DNA of 64,000 nt from Petrotoga mobilis SJ95 (lineage in GTDB: Bacteria; Thermotogota; Thermotogae; Petrotogales; Petrotogaceae), in NCBI RefSeq assembly GCF_000018605.1, contig NC_010003.1, forward strand, positions 906,501 through 970,500, in the 5' to 3' direction. Under the pieces are notes generated by a model. The model searched no databases and was not told the DNA's origin. It worked only from the letters and a program-made list of their open reading frames with translations. Shown piece by piece: positions 1-8,453 of the stretch; the first letter of the stretch is position 1; every line of letters starts with the position of its first letter. The position numbers and the translations under genes are program-made.

Positions 1-836
1 TGTAATATTTGTTCTTTGGTTTTTTCTAGTCTGTCGATTTCACTTTTTACCCTTTTTTCTAAATCCCTTTTTATTTCCAATAATCGTGATTGATCAGCCT
101 TCTCTTGGAAGACTTTGAGCAGTGCTTGAGATGGTTTTAATTCCTCGTATTTAAAATTATTCGGGGTTATTGCGGAGAAATCATATGAGTTACCCTCTTT
201 GAAGTAGAAAAGATAAGGCTTTTTGAGGTCTTGCACGGCTCTTTGGATCCCTATTTCTTTCAAAAACCCTATTGATTTTTTAGAAAACCCCATCAATCTA
301 TCATAATCAATATTTTCAATATTTTCTAAGTCTTCTTTCAATATATTTGTTTGAGAATCATCGTAGTAAGGTAGGTATTTAACCCCTGGAATTATGGGTC
401 TAAATTCATCATAAACCCTTTTTAAAGATTCTTCTACTTTATTATCTTCGTTAACGAGTATTAAGTTGGAATTTCTTCCCATTAATTCGAAAAATAGCTT
501 ATATTTTCGCATAGTGGAAGTTTCTTGATCGTAGCTTTCAATTTCAAAGTAACCTATCCTATCTAAACCTAACTGCTCAACATTTACCACCCTTCCGTTT
601 CTTATCTTTTTTCGTAAAAACTGTGAAAAGTTTGCTGGTTGTATCGGTACGTTCGGTTTTTGAGAAAGTAAAATAACATAAGAAGGGCTTATTAAAGAAA
701 GAAGCACAAAATTTTGAGAAAATTGTATTAACACTTGGGATTTGATAGGTTGATAAATATTTTTAATTCTATCCCCCATGATGTTGTCTTTTATTTCTTT
801 TAAAACTTTATGTAATACCAAACCATCAAAAGGCAA
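1..836 (-). CDS. rqcH: RqcH/NFACT-family protein, N-terminal part (cut by window edge)
   Basis: The minus strand reads open from a TTG at 836-834 to the window edge, giving about 278 residues that begin MPFDGLVLHKVLKEI. This is the N-terminal NFACT domain of the RqcH/Rqc2 (FbpA, fibronectin-binding-like) family. The stretch around FSQFLRKKIRNGRV and the segment ending in a charged coiled coil (RLLEIKRDLEKRVKSEIDRLEK) are typical. Family members bind 60S/50S subunits carrying stalled peptidyl-tRNA and add C-terminal alanine tails for ribosome rescue. The TTG start is chosen because GAGGTG lies just upstream on this strand and the family begins M-(A/P)-F-D-G. The C-terminal half is outside the window. 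A GC-rich repeat lies about 30 bp upstream of the start. Confidence 0.85.
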   Translation of the reverse strand, partial: MPFDGLVLHKVLKEIKDNIMGDRIKNIYQPIKSQVLIQFSQNFVLLSLISPSYVILLSQKPNVPIQPANFSQFLRKKIRNGRVVNVEQLGLDRIGYFEIESYDQETSTMRKYKLFFELMGRNSNLILVNEDNKVEESLKRVYDEFRPIIPGVKYLPYYDDSQTNILKEDLENIENIDYDRLMGFSKKSIGFLKEIGIQRAVQDLKKPYLFYFKEGNSYDFSAITPNNFKYEELKPSQALLKVFQEKADQSRLLEIKRDLEKRVKSEIDRLEKTKEQIL

Positions 837-864
837 GTAAGACACCTCGTTTATAAAATATAGA

Positions 865-936
865 TATAGCGCCCCTTCGCCCCGCTCCCCACCCATAATC
901 TTTAAGGGGCGAAGCCCCTTAAGAACCCCAAATTCA
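865..936. repeat. GC-rich dispersed repeat, unit A, copy 1
   Basis: This GC-rich block stands out in AT-rich sequence. It reads TATAGCGCCCCTTCGCCCCG followed by CTCCCCACCCATAATC, then a hairpin core TTTAAGGGGC-GAA-GCCCCTTAAG, then AACCCCAAATTC. The first part recurs at 19303-19333 and, inverted, at 61657-61691. A diverged inverted copy of the whole unit lies at 46796-46856. Here and at 46 kb it is joined to the tandem palindrome array, so it seems to be one module of a composite element. Confidence 0.75.
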
Positions 937-947
937 AAATCAAAGTT

Positions 948-1297
948 TTTTGCATAGATCTGAAACATGATACGTCATTTGCTTCGCAAATGAGAATTTG
1001 GAAATTATTTCAAATGCATTATGAATAAGACGTTTTGCATAGAGCCGCAAAATGTTTCACAAATGAGAATATGGAAATTGTTTCTAAGGCATTATGAACA
1101 AGGTGTTTTGCATAAAACGGCAAAAGCGTAGCAAACGAGATTTTGGAAAACATTTCTAAAGCATTGCAAACAAACCATTTTGCACAAATCAGCAACAAGC
1201 GTTTTACATAAAACGGCAAAAGCTAAGCAAATGAGATTAGGAAAGTTATTCAAAAACATTACGAAAAAAGACCTTTTTGCACAAGGCTGCAATAAGA
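948..1297. repeat. Tandem array of ~73-bp units carrying TTTTGC-N8-GCAAAA palindromes (unit B)
   Basis: Imperfect units repeat with starts at 948, 1033, 1106, 1178, 1202 and 1275. Steps are 73, 72 and 73 bp for most, 85 bp for the first (it holds an extra CATTTGC-TTC-GCAAATG hairpin) and 24 bp for one. Each unit starts with a 20-bp imperfect palindrome TTTTGC-N8-GCAAAA and continues with a body like GTAGCAAACGAGATTTTGGA and an AAGCATTNTGAACAA tail. The unit body and the same order of palindromes (including a TTTTAC variant) recur inverted at 46665-46790, and two palindromes recur at 30345-30395. I see no convincing gene in it; the short ORFs are translations of the repeat. Confidence 0.8.
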
Positions 1298-1335
1298 ACA
1301 CAAAAGAGGCAAAACAATCTATGCCTCTTTTGTGT
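1298..1335. terminator. Bidirectional rho-independent terminator
   Basis: A perfect 14-bp stem (ACACAAAAGAGGCA at 1298-1311, complement at 1322-1335) surrounds a 10-nt loop. The A-rich 5' side and T-rich 3' side let it act on either strand. It lies 28 bp downstream of the minus-strand small membrane gene and separates it from the repeat array. Confidence 0.75.
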
Positions 1336-1362
1336 TTTGTAAAAATCTATGAAATTAAAATT

Positions 1363-1533
1363 CTACGCTGCTGATCCTTTCTTTCCTTTATCCATAAAAG
1401 CAACTATCAAAGCAATTAAACCAAGTATAATGTCTATTGTTCCGCGCCACGCTGGCATTTGCCCCACTGTAAGGGCAACAATTGCCATAAGTACGATATA
1501 AATTCCCACTACCATCAACCAAGGTTTAGACAT
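1363..1533 (-). CDS. Small two-segment membrane protein, 56 residues, unknown function
   Basis: On the minus strand an AGGAGGGG ribosome-binding site lies 7 nt before an ATG at 1533-1531. The reading frame gives 56 residues ending GKKGSAA and a TAG stop. The protein starts MSKPWLMVVGIYIVLMAIVA and has two hydrophobic segments (about residues 5-24 and 33-47), separated by GQMPAWRG and followed by a lysine-rich tail (MDKGKKG). The tail is predicted cytoplasmic by the positive-inside rule. It has a plausible promoter upstream (TTGTTT and TAAATT, 17-bp spacer) and a strong terminator downstream, so it looks like an independent transcription unit. I do not recognise the family; it resembles the small conserved inner-membrane proteins common in genomes but rarely annotated. 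Confidence 0.7.
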   Translation of the reverse strand: MSKPWLMVVGIYIVLMAIVALTVGQMPAWRGTIDIILGLIALIVAFMDKGKKGSAA

Positions 1534-1572
1534 ACTATCCCCTCCTTATACACTCAACTTTACACAAAATTA

Positions 1573-1629
1573 GCCGATAAATTTAAAAATAACCTCGTTA
1601 GAAAACAAAAGTTGAACAAATTTATCGGC
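1573..1629 (-). promoter_or_regulatory. Promoter for the small membrane gene flanked by an inverted repeat
   Basis: On the minus strand TTGTTT (1608-1603) and TAAATT (1585-1580) are spaced by 17 bp. Perfect 12-bp inverted-repeat arms, GCCGATAAATTT (1573-1584) and AAATTTATCGGC (1618-1629), bracket the promoter, the inner arm covering the -10. This looks like a repressor site or a 33-nt-loop hairpin in the leader. The match is by eye. Confidence 0.45.
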
Positions 1630-1736
1630 CTAAACACTAACAAAATGATAAGATATATATGTTACGAATATAAAAACATTTAAATAATTTTAATTTAACA
1701 ACGAAAATTATTCTACTTTTAAAGTCTTCTTATTTG

Positions 1737-1745
1737 TGATACAAT
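1737..1745 (+). promoter_or_regulatory. Extended -10 promoter for the HD-GYP receptor gene
   Basis: TG-A-TACAAT (extended -10) lies about 55 bp before the GTG at 1801. The wider string TTTGTGATACAAT is repeated exactly upstream of the minus-strand histidine kinase at 17292-17300. The -35 match (TTTTAA, 17-bp spacer) is weak, as expected for an extended -10 promoter. Confidence 0.5.
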
Positions 1746-1800
1746 ATCAAAGTAGTATAAAAATGCAAATCTGATCTCATTATATTTAGGAGGTCCACTT

Positions 1801-4142
1801 GTGAAAAATTATAATAAAGTTCTTTTTTTGTTTTTACTATTTATCTTGTCTGGGATTTATTCTTTAGCTTCTACTGTCCTAATTTTAAATTCGTATAATC
1901 CAGGCTTGTCTTGGTCAGATAAGGAATTAGAAGGGATATATTCAGTTTTAGAAAATGAAGAAAGTATAAATATATATGTAGAATATCTTGATAGCAAAAG
2001 GTTTGGCGATGATAATAGCCTAAACATATTCAAAGAATATTTTGAAAAAAATTTAGTAATTTTACATTTGATGTCGTTATTGCGTTGGATAATAACGCGC
2101 TTGATTTTGTTTTATCAAATTATGATTCACTTTTTTTGGAAACTCCTATTGTGTATGCGGGGATCAACTACTATCAAGAATACGATTTGAGTGAATTAGA
2201 ATTTGTCAGTGGCGTTGTAGAGATTCATGATATAAAAGAAACGTTAGAATTAGCACTAAATCTCCATCCAGCCACAGAGAATGTTTATGTAATTGTTGAT
2301 AATCAGACTAAAACCGGGGAACTTTTCAAGCAAGAAGTGGAAAATGATGTAGTACCTAATTTTGAGAATACTAATTTTATCTTTTTAAGCGATTCATTGG
2401 ATCAAATAAAGCAAGAGCTCGATGCACCATTACAAAACTCAATAGTGCTCCTTTTGGCTTTTAGTAAAGATATTTATGGAAATTTTTATGATTATACACA
2501 AGTAGAACAATATATGGGACAATTTGATAAACTTCCTATTTATACTACATCAAGCGTGTATATGGGCAATAACGTTGTAGGAGGTAAAATTACCAGTGCA
2601 TACGATCAAGGACGTAAAGCTGGGGAGATAGCAATAAACTTATTAAGTGGAGTTGATATTACAGAGCTGCCAAGAACTTACTTCCCTGATAATAAATACG
2701 TTTTTAACTTTCCTGCCTTGGAAAGATTTGGTATTTCAATCAATAGACTACCAGCAGATTCAATAATCCAGAACAAACCTCCTTCTTTTTATGAAAATTA
2801 CCCTGTTATTTTTTGGATAATAATGATTCTAGTACCTTTTTCTATTGTATTTATATATGTTCTAAGGGAAGAAAATTTAAAACTTCACTCTCTTTTGAGT
2901 GAATTAAATGATGCAAAGGAAGAGGCCCAAAGTTATAATGAAGAACTTACCGCAGCAAATGAACAATTAACTTCCTACAACGAAGAGTTAATAGCACAAA
3001 ATGAGGAAATAGAAAGTAATTATCAGGAAATAGAACAACTGAATAATAAAATAATTCATCTGTTGGAAATTATATCCGAAGTTGAAAATGAAGAAGTAAA
3101 AGAGGAAGATTTCTTCCAGAAATTTTTAAATACTTTAATCATAGAAATCCCAGAAGCTGATTATGGCAGTGTTTCTATAATAGAGGGAGATAGTTGGAGA
3201 TTTTTAGTAACGTTGGGTCATGATATTAATGGTCTAAAAAGTTTAAATCTTAAAAAAAGTTATGCTTTTATTGCTGAAAAATCGATGGTACTTGATAACG
3301 TAATTTCATTGGATGAAGAAAAAATGCCTAAAGATGTAGCAAATTTAATGTACAAATTTACCAAACCGATAAAATCCTCTCTACTGAAAACAATAAAAAT
3401 AGATGAAAATCGGTATTTAGATATTTCACTTGATATTAAAAAGGATAGCGATGAGAATTTTTCTGAAGAATCCGTTAGATTTTTTGATTCATTGTTAAAT
3501 GTGGCAAAAATGTTTTTTGTCAACAGATTAAGAACGCAAGAGGTAAAAAATGCTTATGCAACCTTTGCAAGTAAACTTTCTATATTGGCAGAATCACACG
3601 ATGAAAACAGTAAGAAACATATCTACCGTGTAAGTGAATTATCTGCATTTTTTGCAGAAAAATTAGGTTTCCCCAAAGAACACGTTGAAAAAATAAGAGA
3701 TTTTTCTCCACTTCACGATGTGGGGAAACTTTTTATTCCTGCCGAGATTCTTAATAAACCTGGTAAACTTAATGAACAAGAATGGGAAGAAGTGAGGAAA
3801 CATCCACTATATGCCGATAATTTGTTGGATGATCCATATTTTGAAACAGCAAGAAAAATTGCCCTTTACCATCACGAACATTACGATGGCTCTGGGTATC
3901 CCTTTAGATTAAGGGGTGAGCTGATTCCCATTGAGGCTCAGATCGTTGGCTTGGTAGATGTATACGATGCATTAAGATCAAAAAGAAGTTATAAAGCAGC
4001 TTTTTCACATAGGGAAGCCATTGACATATTGTTAAATGGGGATCACAGGACAAAACCAGATCATTTTAACCCAAGACTCTTAGAAATCTTGAAAAAATAC
4101 GAAAAAGAAATAGAGGAAATGTATAAAAAATATGAAGAATAA
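1801..4142 (+). CDS. Membrane receptor: periplasmic ABC-substrate-binding-like domain + GAF-like + HD-GYP; reading frame broken at 2045-2051
   Basis: The two halves of one gene are in different frames. From the GTG at 1801 (AGGAGG site upstream) comes a signal peptide and STVLILNSYNPGLSWSDKEL, typical of the ABC_sub_bind-like sensor domain. The frame leaves homology after FKEYFEK. The rest (KFSNFTFDVVIALDNNALDF onward) continues in the -1 frame to 4142. The break sits on an A7 run (2045-2051); eight A would restore one protein of about 780 residues. After the sensor domain come a membrane segment (around PVIFWIIMILVPFSIVFIYV), a coiled coil, a GAF-like domain and a C-terminal HD-GYP domain with HDVGK and HHEHYDGSGYP, the metal and substrate signature of c-di-GMP phosphodiesterases. 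The product would sense a periplasmic ligand and degrade c-di-GMP. The gene may be a pseudogene, a sequencing error, or decoded by slippage on the A run. Confidence 0.85.
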
Positions 4143-4170
4143 AAAACAAATTTTAATTGGAGGCCCTAAA

Positions 4171-5052
4171 ATGGAAAACTCAAAAATAGACTCAAAAACA
4201 AAAAAACATTTATTAAATTTCCAAAAGGCTGAGTTAACGGAACATATGATTTATAAGAGATTAGCTGATTCTACTAAAGATACTAAAAATAAAAAAGTCC
4301 TAGAAAGCATAGCAAACGAAGAGTTAAAACACCACGATTTTTGGAAAAGTTATACGAACGAAGATGTGAAACCAAATTACATAAAAGTCTTGTTCTATTT
4401 CATTCTTTCTAAAATACTTGGGTTAACCTTCAGTTTGAAGCTCATGGAAAATGGTGAAGAAAGGGCTCAGATTTCCTATGAGGATATTTCCAGTGTAGTC
4501 CCCGAAGCAAAACAAATTGAAGAAGAAGAAGATAAGCATGAACGAGAACTTTTAGGAATGATAGAAGAAGAAAGACTGAATTACGTGGGGTCGATTGTGC
4601 TTGGTTTAAACGATGCGTTAGTCGAATTGACTGGTGCATTAGCAGGTTTGACTTTTGCCCTTCAAAACGGAATAATAATAGCTACATCTGGATTAATAAC
4701 TGGGATAGCCGCATCATTGTCAATGGCGGCATCCGAGTATCTATCAAAAAGAGCCGAAAACGATGAAAGAGCATTAAAATCAGCAGCTTACACAGGAATC
4801 GCATATATAATCACGGTATTTTTTTTAATCCTTCCTTATTTGTTAATGCCCAATAATTATTTTTTAAGTTTAATTATAACTTTACTAACAGCTGTTATAA
4901 TAATATTGATTTTCAATTTTTATATTTCTGTTGCCAAAGATTTAAGCTTCAAAAGTAGATTTCTTGAAATGGCGGGTATAAGTTTGGGTGTTGCAGGATT
5001 AACGTTTTTTATAGGTTTCCTAGTTAGAATCACCTTGGGCGTTTCAATTTAA
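4171..5052 (+). CDS. Ferritin-like/rubrerythrin domain fused to a VIT1/CCC1-type membrane domain
   Basis: The 293-residue product starts at the ATG at 4171, which follows GGAGG; an in-frame upstream ATG at 4132 lacks an SD and overlaps the previous gene. Residues about 1-130 form a rubrerythrin-like four-helix domain with E..Y and EELKHHDFW iron-ligand motifs. Residues about 145-293 are a VIT1/CCC1 domain beginning [20 protein letters not shown], with about five membrane segments and the [13 protein letters not shown] motif. VIT-family proteins move Fe2+ or Mn2+ across membranes, and fusions with a ferritin-like domain (MbfA type) are known iron exporters. It probably exports or detoxifies iron and may be co-transcribed with the receptor upstream. 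Confidence 0.82.
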   Translation: MENSKIDSKTKKHLLNFQKAELTEHMIYKRLADSTKDTKNKKVLESIANEELKHHDFWKSYTNEDVKPNYIKVLFYFILSKILGLTFSLKLMENGEERAQISYEDISSVVPEAKQIEEEEDKHERELLGMIEEERLNYVGSIVLGLNDALVELTGALAGLTFALQNGIIIATSGLITGIAASLSMAASEYLSKRAENDERALKSAAYTGIAYIITVFFLILPYLLMPNNYFLSLIITLLTAVIIILIFNFYISVAKDLSFKSRFLEMAGISLGVAGLTFFIGFLVRITLGVSI

Positions 5053-5083
5053 TTCGATACATATTTTAAAGGGGGAGTTTGCA

Positions 5084-7153
5084 TTGAAAAGAATCAGTAC
5101 CAAGATTATTTTATCTTCTGCTTTGTTAGTGATTGCAGTGGTAACCGTTATAAGTCTTGTATCAATTTTCAGATCCACTGCTCTTTTAGAAGAATATTCA
5201 CTAAACGGAGTGGAAAATTTAACTGCGAGCGTTGCATCTGATCTAGGTTCACAAATAAGTATTATTGAAATAGTAGTGGATAATTATAGCGATTCTGCCT
5301 TTTTGGGATTTGATCCTTTTATAGCGAGTTTTTCAAATGCTGAAGTGATAAAGTTTTTAGATAGAGCTAAGGATGTACCCCAAAATTTTTCGCAAAAAAT
5401 AGAAGGTAATGCAACTTCTTTTATAGTTTTCAATCCAGATATGTTAAGGACAAAAGAATTGTATTCCCTTTACTACATTGAGGGTGAAGATAAAAGTTTA
5501 GAAAATGAATATATAAAATTAGACGATACTTTTAACCCAGAAAATAAAAAATATCAGTGGTTTTTTGAAGCAAGAGACAAAGGTGAAGGTGTTTGGACCG
5601 ATATATACTTTGATGAATATTTACAGACAAATGTAATCACTTATTCTGTTCCTTATTACGATCCAGAAGATGGAACTTTTGTTGGTGTTGCTGGGATGAG
5701 TTTTCCCTTGGAATATTTTGCCAACCTCATTCAAGAAGATTTAGGATACCAAAAAGCATATGCGTACTTAGTGGATGATAATTTTAATGTAATTTTCCAT
5801 CCTCTTTATGACTCTGGAAAGAGTATAGAAGATGAAATAACGGATTACTTAGAAACCATAAGCTCAATTACAGAAGGGACTTTTGTAGAAAGATTAAATG
5901 GTGAAGGGTTCTTAACGAGTTATTCTAAGCTATCCAATGGCTGGATTTTGTTCCTAAATTTACCCGAGAGTGAAATATACAGTGAGATAAATAGTTTAAC
6001 GCTTCTTATAATCCTAATAACCGTTGTGGGAGTTGTTATAGCAATTGTAGTTGCCTACTTTGTTGGAAAAGGTATCTCAAAACCAATAAAAGATTTTTCA
6101 AACGTATTATTGAAATTCGGAGAAGGGAATTTGGATGTAGAATTCGAAAGTAAATCCAAAGACGAAGTGGGAGAAATGGCTAAATCGTTTAGTAAGATGC
6201 GAGATAACTTAAAAGAAACGATTGAAAGTATAAAAGATGTTTCTGAAAGAGTTGAAACATCTTCAAAGGAATTAAAAGAAGCCTCACAAAAATTCAAAAA
6301 GTCGGCAGAAGAAGTTCTCGACGAAGCAAAAAATATAGAGTTAATTTCGGAAGATAGTGCCTCATCTGTCGAAGAGATCACATCCGGTATTGAAGAAATT
6401 GCCTCTTCAGCACAAAGTTTATCTTCTGCTGCACAAGAGTTATCCAATTCAGCTGAAATGACACAAAGCCAAGCTAACAAAGGAATGGAAAGTATTCACA
6501 ATATAGTAAAGAAAATAGAAGTTGGTGTAGAGCAATCCAAAGAAGCAGAAGAAAATGTTTCAAAACTTTTGGAAAAAGCAGAAAATATTGGAAATATTAT
6601 TCAAACTATAAATTCCATAACTGAACAGACGAATCTGTTAGCACTGAACGCAGCAATAGAAGCAGCAAGAGCGGGAGAAGCGGGAAGAGGATTTGCCGTT
6701 GTAGCCGATGAAATAAGAAAATTAGCAGAAGAAAGCGGTAAAGCAACGGACGAAATCGGCAACATTTTAGAGGATCTGAAAAAAAGTACCAACAATGTAA
6801 ACGACGTAACCAATAAAACCGTAAATACTATTGCAGAAATAAACGATGAAGCCCTCAAGGTTCGAGAACAATTTGAAGGCATATTAAATGAGATAAATGG
6901 AATGATTTCAGGGGTGGAAAACGTAACTGCTAGTTCGCAAGAACAAAGTGCAAGTACGCAAGAAATGAGTTCTTCAATGGAAAGAATAGCTAGAACAGTG
7001 AATGAAACCAGCGAAAAAATTAAAGAAATTAAGATGTTGATGCAAAATCAGTCTGAAAACGCTGGCTCACTTAGTGAAAGAGCTCAAGAATTAGAAAAAC
7101 TTTCTCAAAATCTCAATTCAGCCATTTCAAAATTCAAAATAAGTGTTGAATAA
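5084..7153 (+). CDS. Methyl-accepting chemotaxis protein with periplasmic Cache sensor
   Basis: The 689-residue protein starts at TTG 5084 after GGGGGAG. It has an N-terminal membrane anchor ([20 protein letters not shown]), a periplasmic double-Cache region (about 40-300; [20 protein letters not shown] is typical of dCache_1) and a second membrane segment near 310-330. A HAMP linker follows, then a cytoplasmic signalling coiled coil. The hairpin tip, [20 protein letters not shown], is the conserved CheA/CheW contact region. It should signal small-molecule binding to the chemotaxis kinase. The C-terminus ends SKFKISVE and lacks a CheR-tethering pentapeptide. Confidence 0.93.
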   Translation: MKRISTKIILSSALLVIAVVTVISLVSIFRSTALLEEYSLNGVENLTASVASDLGSQISIIEIVVDNYSDSAFLGFDPFIASFSNAEVIKFLDRAKDVPQNFSQKIEGNATSFIVFNPDMLRTKELYSLYYIEGEDKSLENEYIKLDDTFNPENKKYQWFFEARDKGEGVWTDIYFDEYLQTNVITYSVPYYDPEDGTFVGVAGMSFPLEYFANLIQEDLGYQKAYAYLVDDNFNVIFHPLYDSGKSIEDEITDYLETISSITEGTFVERLNGEGFLTSYSKLSNGWILFLNLPESEIYSEINSLTLLIILITVVGVVIAIVVAYFVGKGISKPIKDFSNVLLKFGEGNLDVEFESKSKDEVGEMAKSFSKMRDNLKETIESIKDVSERVETSSKELKEASQKFKKSAEEVLDEAKNIELISEDSASSVEEITSGIEEIASSAQSLSSAAQELSNSAEMTQSQANKGMESIHNIVKKIEVGVEQSKEAEENVSKLLEKAENIGNIIQTINSITEQTNLLALNAAIEAARAGEAGRGFAVVADEIRKLAEESGKATDEIGNILEDLKKSTNNVNDVTNKTVNTIAEINDEALKVREQFEGILNEINGMISGVENVTASSQEQSASTQEMSSSMERIARTVNETSEKIKEIKMLMQNQSENAGSLSERAQELEKLSQNLNSAISKFKISVE

Positions 7154-7168
7154 TAGGGAGGAAATAAA

Positions 7169-8410
7169 ATAAAGAAGTTATCAATTATCCTCATCTTTTT
7201 GATTTTAATTGCATTATTCACCTTTGGAGAAACAACGATAGGGATAAAAAGTCCTTTAGCTGTTTATACTGAAATCTATGAAACGGTACCTTTTTATCGA
7301 TTTGTAAACTCAACTGAAGGGATAGGGCAAGATTATATCAAAGAATTACTTTCAACGACATTAGAATCTACAAATACAAACATTCAAAATTTTTTAAATG
7401 CTCCGATGGTATTTTATTCGGATAAAGACTATTCGTTCGGCGAATTATTTAATCCGAACTATTTTAACCTTTTATTTGACCTGATGGTTAATTCGAAAAG
7501 TATCGCCATATACTCTACCGAATATGACGTCTTCAATGAGATTTTTACAAAGATTTTTGGTGCTAATAAAGTGAGCAATGATCTATACACCTTAGAAGAA
7601 AAAAATTTTGCTATTCAAAAAAATGAAGTGGGTATCTTTTTGAACATGGAACCGACAACCTATGATAACAATTCAAATGCTTTAGTATCGGGGTCTCTAG
7701 AAAATGTTTTAAATGAAAATAACCTTTGGGATTTTTACGTTACCGTTGATTCTAGAACCTTAAAGGCAACATTTGAGTCTAAAGATTACAGAGGTGCCCA
7801 GAAAAATTTTGATTTGACACTTTTGGAAAACAAGAAATTGTTTGGAGAAGTTTTGAACATACAAAAGTTAGACAAAACCAATTTCCCATCGTATTTTGAA
7901 AATTTTTTAACCCCTTTGGACGATGAAAGCAAAAATGTTATAGGATTTATAGTCAATAGTATCAAAGAAGAGGAGTTTATAGCCGTTAGTTCACAAAGTA
8001 TAAGTAATAATGAGCTTAACTTATTCTTTGAAGCATCGATTGATACTTATAAACTCAGAGAATTTGCAGAAGCAAGAAATATGGAAGAAGGAAATATTGG
8101 AACTTACAATTATTATCTTTGGTCTAATCAAAGTGTGGAAAACCAAGTTTACCTTTATTTTATAGAAGATGAATTCATATTTTCAAACGTTTTACCCGAT
8201 AAGATGAATGTGTATTTGTCAGAAATACAACGATTCAAAAACACTAAATATTATGAAGAAATTGAAAGAAAAGAAAGTCTCAACAGTCTGTTAATTTTAG
8301 ATATTTCAAATTACTTATCAGTAAATTTTTATAGTTCGTTAGATAGTTGGGTAATAAAGGAAGAATACGATAATAACGGATTGTATACAGTAGAAATAAA
8401 AATAAAGTAA
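7169..8410 (+). CDS. Exported protein of unknown function, apparent ATA start
   Basis: The reading frame carries a signal peptide only if translation starts at ATA 7169. GGGAGG (7156-7161) is followed by 7 nt and then ATA AAG AAG, giving M-KKLSIILIFLILIALFTFG. The first canonical start in frame, TTG 7199, lies inside the hydrophobic core and has no SD. The mature protein of about 390 residues shows no domain I recognise. It is rich in Asn, Phe and Glu and looks like a periplasmic or surface protein. It lies 15 bp after the chemotaxis receptor gene and 43 bp before secA, and may be co-transcribed with either. The family is not identified. Confidence 0.7.
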   Translation: MKKLSIILIFLILIALFTFGETTIGIKSPLAVYTEIYETVPFYRFVNSTEGIGQDYIKELLSTTLESTNTNIQNFLNAPMVFYSDKDYSFGELFNPNYFNLLFDLMVNSKSIAIYSTEYDVFNEIFTKIFGANKVSNDLYTLEEKNFAIQKNEVGIFLNMEPTTYDNNSNALVSGSLENVLNENNLWDFYVTVDSRTLKATFESKDYRGAQKNFDLTLLENKKLFGEVLNIQKLDKTNFPSYFENFLTPLDDESKNVIGFIVNSIKEEEFIAVSSQSISNNELNLFFEASIDTYKLREFAEARNMEEGNIGTYNYYLWSNQSVENQVYLYFIEDEFIFSNVLPDKMNVYLSEIQRFKNTKYYEEIERKESLNSLLILDISNYLSVNFYSSLDSWVIKEEYDNNGLYTVEIKIK

Positions 8411-8453
8411 AATTAAAGCTTAGAAATTTTGATTCGAAAGGAGTGCATTATTT

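Noticed and set aside
948-1297. CRISPR array
   Set aside because: Units are about 73 bp and diverged, no spacers of even length and no cas genes are present.
1019-1301. Minus-strand ORFs of 66 and 69 codons, and 46633-46875, sharing a VCLQCFRNVFQNLVCYA peptide
   Set aside because: They lie in the repeat array; the shared peptide is the translation of the repeated DNA, without SD or conserved frame (73-bp units shift frame).
6055-6882. Two minus-strand ORFs of 141 and 93 codons in the chemotaxis receptor gene
   Set aside because: Antisense of the coiled coil; low-complexity Ser-rich translations with no start signal.
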